64,000 bases of DNA from Candidatus Anderseniibacteriota bacterium (GTDB taxonomy: Bacteria; Patescibacteria; Andersenbacteria; UBA10190). The stretch is from NCBI GenBank assembly GCA_021414205.1, contig JAIOOW010000003.1:124001-188000 (forward strand), written 5' to 3'. Position 1 is the stretch's first letter; each line of letters begins with the position of its first letter. The translations under genes and the position numbers were made by a program. This document shows positions 1 to 7,913 of this stretch, piece by piece. The notes under the pieces were generated by a model. That model had not been told where the DNA came from. It saw only the letters and a program-made list of their open reading frames with translations, and searched no databases.

Positions 1-895
1 TGTCGGCGTAGCGGATGTAGACCTGCCACAGAGGCGAGTCTGCTCCATTGCCGACTTGTACGGTTCCCCAATCGTACCCGTAACACTCCTGAGGATTTTG
101 CGGGTTGCGCGTCAATACCCGTTTCGCCGTGGCGATTCGGATATGGTTTGGCAGCGGGAACACTTCTGCTATCACGCGGTTTGATACGCCTCGATAGCCT
201 AAAGTTTTCACGCCCCAAATTCGAATTGCGTCTCCTCCTGTTACCGAGCCCGTGTTGTATAGCGGGATCGTTTCCTCGTGAGCTAAGTGGTGAGGAGTAG
301 GCTCGCTTGCCTGTGAGAACAACCTCACCTCTCCTCCGCTCCAATACCCCGGACATGTGTACTTAATTCGGGATCCTCCCAAAAAAGCAAGGTTAATGCC
401 CAGATACCGAGGCCGTCCATCTAAGGGAACCTCAACATCTACTTTCGCAGGGATGATTTTCCATCCATGTTTTCGCGGACCTTCCACGAAAAACTTGTAC
501 CGGTCTCCGTTCTCGTTTCGTCGAGCAACAGCTGGTGCCAACTGTTTTTTCGGTGCGGAGGCAGGTGCGTGAGCATTCTGCCAAAGTTTTGTGTTGGCAT
601 AAGTAACTTGCACAACTCCTAGGTATATCCATGGAAAAACCAAGGATAAGACCCACAAGCATAGCGCCCACCAAGCAACTGTGTATATCGGAGCCTTTTT
701 TAAAGGCTCGACAAGTGTCTTGTTGAGCAATTCTTTCCACCAGCTTGTTGCAGGAGCAGCAGTAGGCGTACCTGCAGGTGGTGTAGCGGGTGCAGGCTTT
801 CTGTGTCCTGCTTTGCCTGATTGAGCTCGCGTCCAGATCGCAAAGCTTACGAACAAGATTGCTAGCACGGTTAACGTAATTGCAATTGGCGCCAT
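1..895 (-). CDS. membrane protein, 3' end beyond left edge
   Basis: The frame is open from an ATG at 895 to the left edge, giving at least 298 residues. An AAAGGAG Shine-Dalgarno lies about 8 nt upstream of the start. Residues 1-21 form a hydrophobic signal or anchor helix, followed by a Pro/Ala-rich linker (about 33-50). A second long Trp-rich hydrophobic stretch (about 69-100) precedes a large soluble part rich in beta-type sequence. I recognise no family. It starts 26 nt after the SPFH gene on the same strand, so the two are probably co-transcribed and may act together at the membrane. G/C-ending codons are more common than in most of the window. The missing C-terminus prevents any functional call. 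Confidence 0.75.
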   Translation of the reverse strand, partial: MAPIAITLTVLAILFVSFAIWTRAQSGKAGHRKPAPATPPAGTPTAAPATSWWKELLNKTLVEPLKKAPIYTVAWWALCLWVLSLVFPWIYLGVVQVTYANTKLWQNAHAPASAPKKQLAPAVARRNENGDRYKFFVEGPRKHGWKIIPAKVDVEVPLDGRPRYLGINLAFLGGSRIKYTCPGYWSGGEVRLFSQASEPTPHHLAHEETIPLYNTGSVTGGDAIRIWGVKTLGYRGVSNRVIAEVFPLPNHIRIATAKRVLTRNPQNPQECYGYDWGTVQVGNGADSPLWQVYIRYAD

Positions 896-921
896 CTAGA
901 CCGTCTCCTTTGGTTCGGTTG

Positions 922-2124
922 TTATTTTGAACCTTTTAATAATTTCGATGCAAGGGAGCCTACAACATCTCCTCCTGCCGTTAGAATTGTTCCTTGAGGC
1001 AATTTTTGAAGTGTCTCGGCAGCGATCGCATATCGGCCTGCTGGTGTTCCTGCCTGAGCAGCTAGCTCTTTAGCAAAGGCAGCTTGCCCTTGCCCGATAA
1101 GCTCTAATGCCTCCCTCTCTCCCTCTGCATCGGCAATTCTTGCTTTTGCAAGCAATTTTGCCTTTGCTTCAGCAGACATCGCCTTTGCAACTTCGGGGTC
1201 AGCAGGAAATACGAGCTTCACGTTGAAGTCAAAGAGGGTAAGGGCGGGGCCGATGTCGGCCCGCACAAAATCCTCGATGTGTCTCCTGTCAGTAGTCTTT
1301 TTTGACTCTTCTTCAAGCTTCTCCCAGAGAGTTTTTTTGTCACGAACACCATTTACAAAGGTAAATTGGAGTAATCCGGCTTCTTCGAAGATGGTCCCTA
1401 CGAGATTAAGCATTAAGCGCACTTCAATAATAGGGTCATTGTCGAGCGCTTGTTTCTGGGTAACTGTTGGAAGTGTTCGGTTTGCAGCTTCGCTCACTGC
1501 CGGTTCCAACTCCTCAGAGAAGATGTGTGCAATACAAGGAACGTCATACGGCTTGTATTCTGGCGCGCCCGTTGTGGTATTGAAGCGTTCCAAATATTGA
1601 ACCTCGTGCGGAACTGCCAGGTCTTTGCGATACCCCCCCGGCCCTCGATGAAGCGGAATCTTTGTGAAAAGCATTTGCATGCCTTTCGGATTGTCGCTCA
1701 TTGCAGACGTGATTTCCAGATAAATGGAATTTGGTGCCGAGGGGTAATTCTCGTCAGCAAGCGTATTTGCTTGGGTCGTCGTGAATGGTGATGTGAATTG
1801 CGTGGTGGGTAAGTAGACAGCTTGATTTAGTGGGTAGGGGAAAACCCACGCAATTCCTGAGTCGAATAACCCCGCTCTTCCTTTGCCGAGTCTTGAATAG
1901 CATGCATATGCATCCCCCAAATACACGATAACGATAATTCGATCTATTCGTGTTGTGTGGAGCGCCAAAATTACAAACTCGCCAATTGCGATCGCAGACA
2001 TGAAAATATGCCATGCTACGATAGCTGATGGGTCGAAAATGAATAATTCCGGTACGAACACCCATGCAAGCACGAATAATGTAATCAAGGCTACGTTCAT
2101 CACGAAGTGGACTGCTTTCATCAT
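922..2124 (-). CDS. SPFH/band-7 (prohibitin-like) membrane protein
   Basis: 400 residues. Two hydrophobic helices at about 4-30 and 38-60 anchor the protein. A band-7 type domain follows (about 60-290), then an Ala/Glu/Lys-rich helical tail (about 295-360) and the ending AAETLQKLPQGTILTAGG, which is typical of SPFH proteins. Family members assemble into membrane rings or cages that scaffold proteases and other membrane proteins; a specific partner cannot be read here. AAGGAA lies just upstream of the tandem ATG ATG start. A strong promoter is at 2183-2211, and the truncated membrane protein follows in the same operon. Two long opposite-strand frames inside it are shadows. Confidence 0.85.
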   Translation of the reverse strand: MMKAVHFVMNVALITLFVLAWVFVPELFIFDPSAIVAWHIFMSAIAIGEFVILALHTTRIDRIIVIVYLGDAYACYSRLGKGRAGLFDSGIAWVFPYPLNQAVYLPTTQFTSPFTTTQANTLADENYPSAPNSIYLEITSAMSDNPKGMQMLFTKIPLHRGPGGYRKDLAVPHEVQYLERFNTTTGAPEYKPYDVPCIAHIFSEELEPAVSEAANRTLPTVTQKQALDNDPIIEVRLMLNLVGTIFEEAGLLQFTFVNGVRDKKTLWEKLEEESKKTTDRRHIEDFVRADIGPALTLFDFNVKLVFPADPEVAKAMSAEAKAKLLAKARIADAEGEREALELIGQGQAAFAKELAAQAGTPAGRYAIAAETLQKLPQGTILTAGGDVVGSLASKLLKGSK

Positions 2125-2182
2125 GTATTCCTTTTTTAAGGGGCTTGTAATCAGCCGAAATAATCATCCAACACTAGTGGTA

Positions 2183-2211
2183 TATATACACTATAAATAT
2201 GAAATTGTCAA
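2183..2211 (-). promoter_or_regulatory. sigma70-type promoter of SPFH operon
   Basis: On the minus strand there is a perfect TTGACA (2206-2211), a 17-nt spacer and TATATA (2183-2188). It sits about 60 nt upstream of the SPFH start and leaves a leader with a Shine-Dalgarno, unlike the leaderless promoters elsewhere in the window. Confidence 0.8.
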
Positions 2212-2222
2212 ACTTATTATAG

Positions 2223-2304
2223 TGCGGATGAGAGGACTCGAACCTCCACGGGTTTCCCCACATGGTCCTAAGCCATGCGCGTATGCCAATTCCGCCACAT
2301 CCGC
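2223..2304 (-). tRNA. tRNA-Leu (anticodon TAG)
   Basis: An 82-nt class II tRNA. The acceptor arms GCGGATG and CATCCGC pair with discriminator A. The anticodon loop is CTTAGGA, there is an extra variable arm, and the T loop is TTCGAGT. CCA is not encoded. It decodes CUA and other CUN codons. Confidence 0.93.
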
Positions 2305-2344
2305 TGATCGCTCGCTTCTGCGAGGATTCACCTATACTACAAGG

Positions 2345-3367
2345 TTAGTGCGCGGTTTGGAAGGCTTTTTTTGAGATTATTGAATCAAAAGGCACGTATT
2401 TTATCGTTTTTCGCATATATACATGCTCGTATTCGAGCCCAGTCTTTTCCCAGGTAAAATGATGCGTTGCTCGTAGGGAAGGGCTGTATTTTGGAATGAG
2501 CGCATTTTTAACTGATTTCTGCATTAAATCGCTTAGGTGAGCCGTATCGTCTATATGATAGTAAAACCCTGCTGTGCCCAGTATTTCTTCGATATACGGG
2601 CTTGTGGTGGCTATAACGACGCGATTTGCGTCCATTGCCTGAAGTAAAAGTGGCGAAAATGATGGGTCATCAATTATGACGAATCCTGCCGTTCTTACGA
2701 TAGATTGAGCCCCTCGGCTGGTCATCGGGAGGGCGAATGGGGTGACGAATGGATAGTCTTTGAGTAGCTTTTTAAACTCTTTTGATGGGCTTTCGCAAAA
2801 AACAACCAATTTTTTCTTCGATTTTACAGCCTTATAGAGCTTTGCAATGCTTGAAATAGTATCAATGGAGTTGCTCAAAATAACGCCAAATTGGTTGTTT
2901 CTCAGGCTGTACTGTCGAGGTTGAATATCGTTTAAAATTGGCTTAGTATAGCCGTCTGGTATATATAATGACTTAATTCCGTAGATTGCAAGGAGTTGAT
3001 ACTGCAATGTTCTTGTCGGAGCCACTATGCGATCAAATAATTTGGTGAGAAATTGTAAATAAACTTGAAAAAGTTTTGTTTGAAAATGCGAAGAGAAGGT
3101 CGGCAGGGAGGATAGTGTCCAGGTCATAGTTGTCTGATTTGGCACCATGAATTGTAAGAAATTGAGCAACATTGCCCCTTGAAACGTATGAACATGAATA
3201 GTGTTCGTTTTTGTGAACGGAATACTGAGAATTGCTAAAATATTCTTTATAAAGCCATTATATTGGTCTGATACTATGTGCCCGTTTTGGGATGTTTGGG
3301 CTATAAGCGCGTTCATACGATTTTTTTCTTGCTGCTGCTGTGGGTTGCCGATGAATAAAATTTTCAT
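2345..3367 (-). CDS. GT-B fold glycosyltransferase (group 1-like)
   Basis: 340 residues. The N-terminus MKILFIGNPQQQ is a Rossmann strand and loop typical of GT-B transferases. The C-terminal half carries the usual donor-site region (MDANRVVIATTSPYIEEIL, about 245-263), equivalent to the segment where GT4 enzymes select a target and bind the nucleotide sugar. The canonical EX7E motif is not clear, so donor and acceptor are unknown. An extended -10 (TGA plus TATAGT, 3376-3384) lies 8 nt before the ATG, suggesting a very short or absent leader. It probably acts in surface polysaccharide or lipid glycosylation, which is inference. Confidence 0.7.
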   Translation of the reverse strand: MKILFIGNPQQQQEKNRMNALIAQTSQNGHIVSDQYNGFIKNILAILSIPFTKTNTIHVHTFQGAMLLNFLQFMVPNQTTMTWTLSSLPTFSSHFQTKLFQVYLQFLTKLFDRIVAPTRTLQYQLLAIYGIKSLYIPDGYTKPILNDIQPRQYSLRNNQFGVILSNSIDTISSIAKLYKAVKSKKKLVVFCESPSKEFKKLLKDYPFVTPFALPMTSRGAQSIVRTAGFVIIDDPSFSPLLLQAMDANRVVIATTSPYIEEILGTAGFYYHIDDTAHLSDLMQKSVKNALIPKYSPSLRATHHFTWEKTGLEYEHVYMRKTIKYVPFDSIISKKAFQTAH

Positions 3368-3375
3368 AACTAGCG

Positions 3376-3384
3376 ACTATATCA
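3376..3384 (-). promoter_or_regulatory. extended -10 of glycosyltransferase gene
   Basis: On the minus strand TGA-TATAGT ends 8 nt before the ATG at 3367. No good -35 is seen. A transcription start at or next to the start codon is predicted. Confidence 0.5.
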
Positions 3385-3397
3385 TGAGTAAATATAT

Positions 3398-3427
3398 TTG
3401 ACAAGTACGGTATTTTCTGTTTATAAT
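3398..3427 (+). promoter_or_regulatory. sigma70-type promoter, TTGACA-18-TATAAT
   Basis: Both hexamers are perfect: TTGACA at 3398-3403 and TATAAT at 3422-3427. It drives the coiled-coil protein and lipoprotein pair. Its -35 covers the first possible start codon of that frame, which supports the later GTG at 3491. Confidence 0.85.
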
Positions 3428-3490
3428 TCGGGGTTCGGAATTGGGAATGATGTTTCAACAATCTGTATTACAGACGAAAAGGAGGCCCAT

Positions 3491-4318
3491 GTGGCTAACA
3501 AGCTGACGGTCGAAGAGGTGCAGGAGAGGTTTATTCGGTGGGGGGAAGCGGGTGTGCAGGATGCTACTCTCCGGAAAGAATTCGCCAACGTTCCAAGCGA
3601 GGAGCTGCAGGCGATTCTGGAAGCTGGAATGCTAGGCGATGATCACTGGCTCCGACAGGAGGATGATCAGTGGTTCTTGGTGGACTTTGTGGGTACGAGC
3701 CGCACGTGTGCGCTTCGAATCGCACAGACACTGATCGCCAACAAGCTGCTGCCGGTAAATCAGAAGCCGAAGGTGGAGGATCTGGACAACTTTACCACAG
3801 AGGAGTTGTGGAGGCTTGTCGATCTGTATGAATTTACGATCGCGTGTTTCATGGATGCGATGCATCAAGATCCCAGCCACGAAGTCAACAGGCCATATCG
3901 CGAGCTGAAGAAGCGGTTCGACGCGCTGGAAAGCAATAACGCAAAGCTGCTCCAGGAAAAGCAGCAGGCGGTGGCCGATCTTGGCAAAGCGAATGGCGAG
4001 GTCGCAAAGCTGAAAGACGATCTGGCGAAGAAGCCGGTAGTCGCAGCTACGGTTGCGCCTGAAGCGGCAGTGTCGCCACGCCTGACGGTGGCTTCTGTTT
4101 GGGGCCGGATTTGGAAAATTGCTTTCTTGTTAGCGGTAGTAGTTGCGATGGGTGCGATGATCTACAACCGCGAAGCTATCCGAGAGAGCATTGCTCTGAA
4201 AAGCAGTGCTGTTACGAAACCGGAAAAAGCCCAGGCTTCTCCGAAAAAGCAGAAAAGTTCGCTTCAGCGTGCGCTGGAGGAATATCAAGAAACCAAAGAC
4301 AAGGAATCCGAGGAATGA
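3491..4318 (+). CDS. coiled-coil, single-pass membrane protein of unknown function
   Basis: 275 residues from a GTG that follows an AAAAGGAGG Shine-Dalgarno by 5 nt. A longer frame begins at 3398 but lies inside the promoter. The N-terminal about 135 residues look like a folded helical domain (TVEEVQERFIRWGEAG at the start). A coiled coil rich in Leu, Lys and Glu follows (about 140-185), then an Ala/Pro linker. A membrane helix (IAFLLAVVVAMGAMIY) lies at about 215-230, followed by a short charged Lys/Glu tail. Codons are strikingly G/C-ending compared with housekeeping genes to the right. It overlaps the lipoprotein start by 4 nt (ATGA). I recognise no family. Confidence 0.8.
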   Translation: MANKLTVEEVQERFIRWGEAGVQDATLRKEFANVPSEELQAILEAGMLGDDHWLRQEDDQWFLVDFVGTSRTCALRIAQTLIANKLLPVNQKPKVEDLDNFTTEELWRLVDLYEFTIACFMDAMHQDPSHEVNRPYRELKKRFDALESNNAKLLQEKQQAVADLGKANGEVAKLKDDLAKKPVVAATVAPEAAVSPRLTVASVWGRIWKIAFLLAVVVAMGAMIYNREAIRESIALKSSAVTKPEKAQASPKKQKSSLQRALEEYQETKDKESEE

Positions 4319-4794
4319 ACCGCTACGTATTGTGTTTGCTAGTGATGCTGGTGCTCGTTGTAGGATGCGGCCAGGGTGCTAAGCCGGCAGAATCCGGCGA
4401 CACTCCCACAACCACTCTTGAGGATGTGGGGACTGGGATGCAAGTGCTTTTGAAAAACGATAAAGAGCACGAGAAGGAGTTGAAGTCCATCAAGAATTCC
4501 CTGAAAGGAAAAGAATTCCGCGGATTGTCTCAAGGGATTCGAATTGGGGAGTCGGGAGTACTCAGGATCGATATTCCTTCCGATGACGAAGGAAACGATC
4601 TAGTGAGTCCTGCTCAGGTTGCAGAGGCAGTTATTGATGCGGGGGATGAACTGAGAGCGGTTGCCTGCAAGCCTCCGGGGAGCGGGCCAGTGGCGAAGCC
4701 ATTGCCCAAAAAAAATGCTCCTTTTGGAGGGAGGAAGCCAAAGGGTCGTTCTCCTGCAGGAGGACCTTCTCCCGATTCGCCTCCGTCTACGTAA
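4315..4794 (+). CDS. small lipoprotein of unknown function
   Basis: 159 residues. The start ATG overlaps the upstream stop (ATGA), indicating translational coupling. The signal peptide MNRYVLCLLVMLVLVVGC ends in a lipobox (LVVGC, Cys18), so the mature protein should be lipid-anchored. Lipoprotein signal peptidase is encoded at 13.7 kb. A Lys/Glu-rich helical segment (about 43-65) follows, and the C-terminal about 45 residues are low-complexity Pro/Gly/Lys/Ser. It is co-expressed with the coiled-coil membrane protein and ends at a clear terminator. G/C-rich codons match its partner. No homologous family is recognised. Confidence 0.75.
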   Translation: MNRYVLCLLVMLVLVVGCGQGAKPAESGDTPTTTLEDVGTGMQVLLKNDKEHEKELKSIKNSLKGKEFRGLSQGIRIGESGVLRIDIPSDDEGNDLVSPAQVAEAVIDAGDELRAVACKPPGSGPVAKPLPKKNAPFGGRKPKGRSPAGGPSPDSPPST

Positions 4795-4817
4795 GTTTGC
4801 TCGTTTTGATCAGTTCT

Positions 4818-4855
4818 CAGTCGGTACACGCTTTGTGTCCCGGCTGATTTTTTTA
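4818..4855 (+). terminator. rho-independent terminator
   Basis: CAGTCGGTACAC pairs with GTGTCCCGGCTG across a 5-nt loop (12 positions, about two imperfect), followed by a T run. It closes the coiled-coil/lipoprotein operon. Confidence 0.75.
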
Positions 4856-4983
4856 TTTCCATCACATTTTTATATGAGTACTAAAAGTGTTCATATAGTA
4901 TTTTGCCTAAAATACGCAAAAAAGAGACGTATATTCAATAGGGTAGACAATTGCTCTTCATCCGAGCACACTTAACCATAGAT

Positions 4984-5958
4984 ATGACCCATCCAATTCG
5001 AGGAACAAGAAATGAGCGCAGTTTGGTGCATATGCACGCATTGCTCGAATTGAGCGGGCGAGATGGCGACGATCTTACGAGGATGATAGACATTATTAGG
5101 AATGCTCCAGATAGTGCTACTGCGATGTACGAGGTGGTGAATTTTTTACATGTTCAAGACAGTGCTCTCCAAGAAAAATGGAATAAACACGTATCTCAAG
5201 TATGGTTCGAACTTCATCCGAATGTTCCTGCAAATTTGAATTTATTTATTATGAGTCAGGATGTCATGCTGTCTGACGCGCTTATGGAAGTTCACGGGCT
5301 ATTGCAGGAATTAGCTGAACGCCCTGCACGCGCCAACGAATTATTGATAACCGGAGTGCTTCATGCTTCTGAAGAGCAGCGAATTGCGGACACATTGAGT
5401 GTATTTGCGGGGGATGGTATGAATGTTCGCCGGGCGTCTGCAATTGTAGAAGAGCTTCGATTGGTTCGTATTGTGAAGAACGAGGTACGGGTAGTGAAGT
5501 CTCGATACAACCGCTTTCAAGCACTTCCACTATCGGCGCAGTATTACATGGTGTGGCATATCGACATGTATCACCTGGATTGGAAGGAATACGCATATGG
5601 CATGCAATCTCATTTGGCAGTATTTCAGCAATACTTGCCGATGATTTGGGAATTGCTTGAACATACTTCCGTTGGACAGGCGCATAGCGTTGATGAATTT
5701 GCTTGGCATGTCGTTCGCGCGTTTCGACCATTGTGGCAACAAGAAAATGCCTTAGGGGCTTATGAGCAATCCGCGCTTCATGCCATGATTAACGAGTGGC
5801 TCGTTGATAAGGTGTTTGCACGCTATGGCCTTGTAGATCGTATGGATATGGACATTGAAGGCTCTCCAAGAGCGTTTATGTGGAATCGGGCGGGGATTAC
5901 CCTGTTGCATTCAGAGAGAACAATAAAACTCCCGTGCGCAATCGATGTTCTTGAATAG
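4984..5958 (+). CDS. hypothetical protein
   Basis: 324 residues from an ATG at 4984. A TTG at 4951 would add 11 residues, and neither start has a Shine-Dalgarno. The protein is mostly helical. One segment (about 140-170, with RRASAIVEELRLVRIVKNEV) reads like a winged helix, and it is followed by Trp/Tyr/His-rich helices (SAQYYMVWHIDMYHLDW, about 182-198). There are no membrane helices or signal peptide, and I recognise no family. Its stop abuts the stop of the convergent recombinase gene with no gap and no obvious terminator, so antisense read-through is likely. Confidence 0.7.
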   Translation: MTHPIRGTRNERSLVHMHALLELSGRDGDDLTRMIDIIRNAPDSATAMYEVVNFLHVQDSALQEKWNKHVSQVWFELHPNVPANLNLFIMSQDVMLSDALMEVHGLLQELAERPARANELLITGVLHASEEQRIADTLSVFAGDGMNVRRASAIVEELRLVRIVKNEVRVVKSRYNRFQALPLSAQYYMVWHIDMYHLDWKEYAYGMQSHLAVFQQYLPMIWELLEHTSVGQAHSVDEFAWHVVRAFRPLWQQENALGAYEQSALHAMINEWLVDKVFARYGLVDRMDMDIEGSPRAFMWNRAGITLLHSERTIKLPCAIDVLE

Positions 5959-6870
5959 CTAATCTTGTTTTGAGTGGTGGTACTTGTCGTGAATAGACTG
6001 TAGGTGAGTGTCGGTAAGGTGAGTATAGATTTGTGTAGTTGTAATCGATGAGTGGCCCAGTAATTGCTGTACGTGCCGTATATCTGCTCCATTTTGCAGC
6101 AAATCTGTTGCAAATGAATGCCGAAGGGTATGCGGAGTAATATCTTTGGTAATTCCAGCGTTTACTGCTCGTTTTTTAATAATTCTTTGCATTGTTCGTG
6201 TGCTGAGGCGTAGGTCTTCTTGGTCCCCGATGCCTTTCTTGTGCCGGATAAATAGCGCTGGGTCAATGTCTTTCCGCTGGGCGACATATGCGCTAATTGC
6301 GGTAAAAGCCGGTTTTGATAAAAATACGACTCGGATTTTATTGCCCTTTCCTCGCACGGGAATTTCGTTTGAACTTTCTCTAATATCATCTCTATCCAGC
6401 TGAGCTGCTTCGGAAATGCGAACTCCTGTAGAAAAGAGCAGGGAAAGTAGAGCAAAATCACGGAGATCCTCGATAGATGACCCGCTCATGGAGGAGAGGA
6501 GTAAGTCGATTTCCTCCGGATACAGCACATCTACGTCTCGTTCTGGCAGCTTTGCAAGCTCAACTCGCTCTGGGGCCAAGCAGGCGATATCTTGCTTTGT
6601 TACGTAGGTTAAAAATTGCCTGATAGCTATGAGGTAGTAATTCTGTGTAGGGAGGGCAACGCCATTGCCGGACCCCGCCTCTTCATGGAGCCATCTGCGA
6701 AACAGGCGAATAGAGTGAATGGTGATATCTTCTATGCTAGAGATGGCTTGTTGGTTAAAGAATGTTCGAAGGTAGTAGTCATAGTTTTTTGCCGTTTTAT
6801 GCGATCGACCCTGTCCGATCTCCAGGTTTTCCAAAAAGTCGTTTCGAAGGTCTAAAAGGGATGTTTCCAT
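5959..6870 (-). CDS. tyrosine recombinase of the XerC/XerD family
   Basis: 303 residues, the normal Xer length. An N-terminal core-binding (SAM-like) domain occupies about 1-100 and the catalytic domain about 115-300. The catalytic set is complete: Arg151 (STGVRISEA), Lys175 or Lys178 (GKGNKIR), His247 and Arg250 (HTLRHSFA), His273 (LLGHSS) and the nucleophile Tyr282 (IYTHL). Chromosome dimer resolution at a dif-like site is the likely role, as single-Xer systems are common in small genomes. No attachment-site repeats or integrase-associated genes are nearby, so nothing suggests a mobile element. TATACT (minus strand, 6879-6884) lies 8 nt before the ATG. The gene is divergent from rpsO. Confidence 0.92.
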   Translation of the reverse strand: METSLLDLRNDFLENLEIGQGRSHKTAKNYDYYLRTFFNQQAISSIEDITIHSIRLFRRWLHEEAGSGNGVALPTQNYYLIAIRQFLTYVTKQDIACLAPERVELAKLPERDVDVLYPEEIDLLLSSMSGSSIEDLRDFALLSLLFSTGVRISEAAQLDRDDIRESSNEIPVRGKGNKIRVVFLSKPAFTAISAYVAQRKDIDPALFIRHKKGIGDQEDLRLSTRTMQRIIKKRAVNAGITKDITPHTLRHSFATDLLQNGADIRHVQQLLGHSSITTTQIYTHLTDTHLQSIHDKYHHSKQD

Positions 6871-6925
6871 GTATTTATAGTATATCCTCTTTACTTTTTT
6901 AGGGAACTATGTACGATATGAGGAT

Positions 6926-7198
6926 ATGAGCAAAGTTGAAGAAAGGAAACAAACCATTATCAAGAAGTTCAAACTTCACACTGAAGACACGGGTTCTCCG
7001 GAGGTTCAGATTGCTATTTTCTCTGAAAAGATCGAAGAGCTTGCTGGGCATTTGAAGAAAAACAAGAAGGATCATCACAGCCGAAGAGGGTTGCTCGGGA
7101 TGGTAAGCAAGCGAAAGCGCCTACTATCATATTTGAAGCGTCAGGACGAAAAGAGATATCAAGCGCTTACGAAGAAATTAGGCATCAAGCAGGTGTGA
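6926..7198 (+). CDS. rpsO: 30S ribosomal protein S15
   Basis: 90 residues, the expected length. The conserved four-helix S15 sequence is clear, including TGSPEVQIAIFSEKI and DHHSRRGLLGMVSKRK, which contacts 16S rRNA. S15 is a primary binder of the central domain of the small subunit. TACGAT at 6912-6917 ends 8 nt before the ATG, with TTTACT 16 nt further upstream as a possible -35. Its stop overlaps the start of the NYN gene (GTGA). The classical rpsO-pnp order is kept with one gene inserted. In enterobacteria S15 represses its own mRNA; I cannot see such a structure in this very short leader. Confidence 0.97.
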   Translation: MSKVEERKQTIIKKFKLHTEDTGSPEVQIAIFSEKIEELAGHLKKNKKDHHSRRGLLGMVSKRKRLLSYLKRQDEKRYQALTKKLGIKQV

Positions 7199-7752
7199 GC
7201 GCGCCCGGACAATTTCCTCAACAGAGAGTAGGGGTTTTTGTAGACATTCAGAATATGTATTATTCCGCCCGTGCTATCCATGCACGGAAAGTTAATTTTA
7301 AGAATGTGTTAGAGCAAGCAGTATCCGGCAGGCAGCTTGTACGGGCAATTGCGTACGGCATTACAACGGAAGAGGCTCATGAGGAAGAATTCCATGATGC
7401 ATTGTCTGCTCAAGGGTTTGAAGTAAAAACGAAGCCATTGCAGACGTTTATGGGCGGGCAAAAGAAGGGCGATTGGGACGTAGGGATTGCAACTGACGTG
7501 TTGCGGCTAGAACCGAAAATCGACGTGGCCGTATTAGTGTGTGGTGATGGTGATTTTGTCCCTATGGTTGAGTTTGCAAAAGAAAAAGGGCTTCGTGTTG
7601 AAGTGGTAAGCTTTAGAGAGAGTACGTCTAAAAATTTAATTGAATCTGCTGACGGTTTCTTTGATTTATCAAGTAAGATTGATCAGTTTTTAATCAAAGA
7701 TGCAAAGCGACCAACTTCGCGTCCGAAAAGAACAGTAAAAATATTGTCATAA
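7195..7752 (+). CDS. NYN (LabA/DUF88) domain protein, putative RNase
   Basis: 185 residues from a GTG overlapping the rpsO stop. The PIN-like NYN fold is recognisable by its acidic metal-binding motifs: VFVDIQNMYYSAR (about 12-24), KGDWDVGIATD (about 94-104) and VCGDGDFVPMVEFAKEKG (about 115-132). NYN proteins are Mg2+-dependent ribonucleases or RNA-processing factors. Lying between rpsO and pnp, it would be produced together with the exonuclease PNPase, which supports a role in RNA decay or processing (inference). The C-terminal about 15 residues are basic and could bind RNA. Confidence 0.85.
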   Translation: MSAPGQFPQQRVGVFVDIQNMYYSARAIHARKVNFKNVLEQAVSGRQLVRAIAYGITTEEAHEEEFHDALSAQGFEVKTKPLQTFMGGQKKGDWDVGIATDVLRLEPKIDVAVLVCGDGDFVPMVEFAKEKGLRVEVVSFRESTSKNLIESADGFFDLSSKIDQFLIKDAKRPTSRPKRTVKILS

Positions 7753-7913
7753 GCATGCCACGTGTCGCGGTGCGTTGTACGGCGATATATGATCATTCTT
7801 AAACAATACGCATTCGCAAACTTCAGCAATATCTTTAGACTTTTGCCCGCCTATCGTAAGCGGATAAAATCCTGAAGATATGCATATTGAGGGAGTAGCG
7901 ATGCGATCTACAT

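Noticed and set aside
432..740. 102-codon minus frame near the left edge
   Set aside because: A different minus frame is open from a well-placed ATG at 895 to the window edge; this one is its shadow.
1223..1791. Two plus-strand frames of 113-125 codons
   Set aside because: Both lie opposite the recognised SPFH gene and have no start signals.
5959..6870. Integrase of a mobile element
   Set aside because: Xer-length protein with no flanking repeats, attachment site in a tRNA, or cargo genes.
7195..7198. TGA recoded as glycine (SR1/Gracilibacteria code)
   Set aside because: TGA ends rpsO and several overlapping genes at the expected lengths, and no conserved position requires it as Gly.
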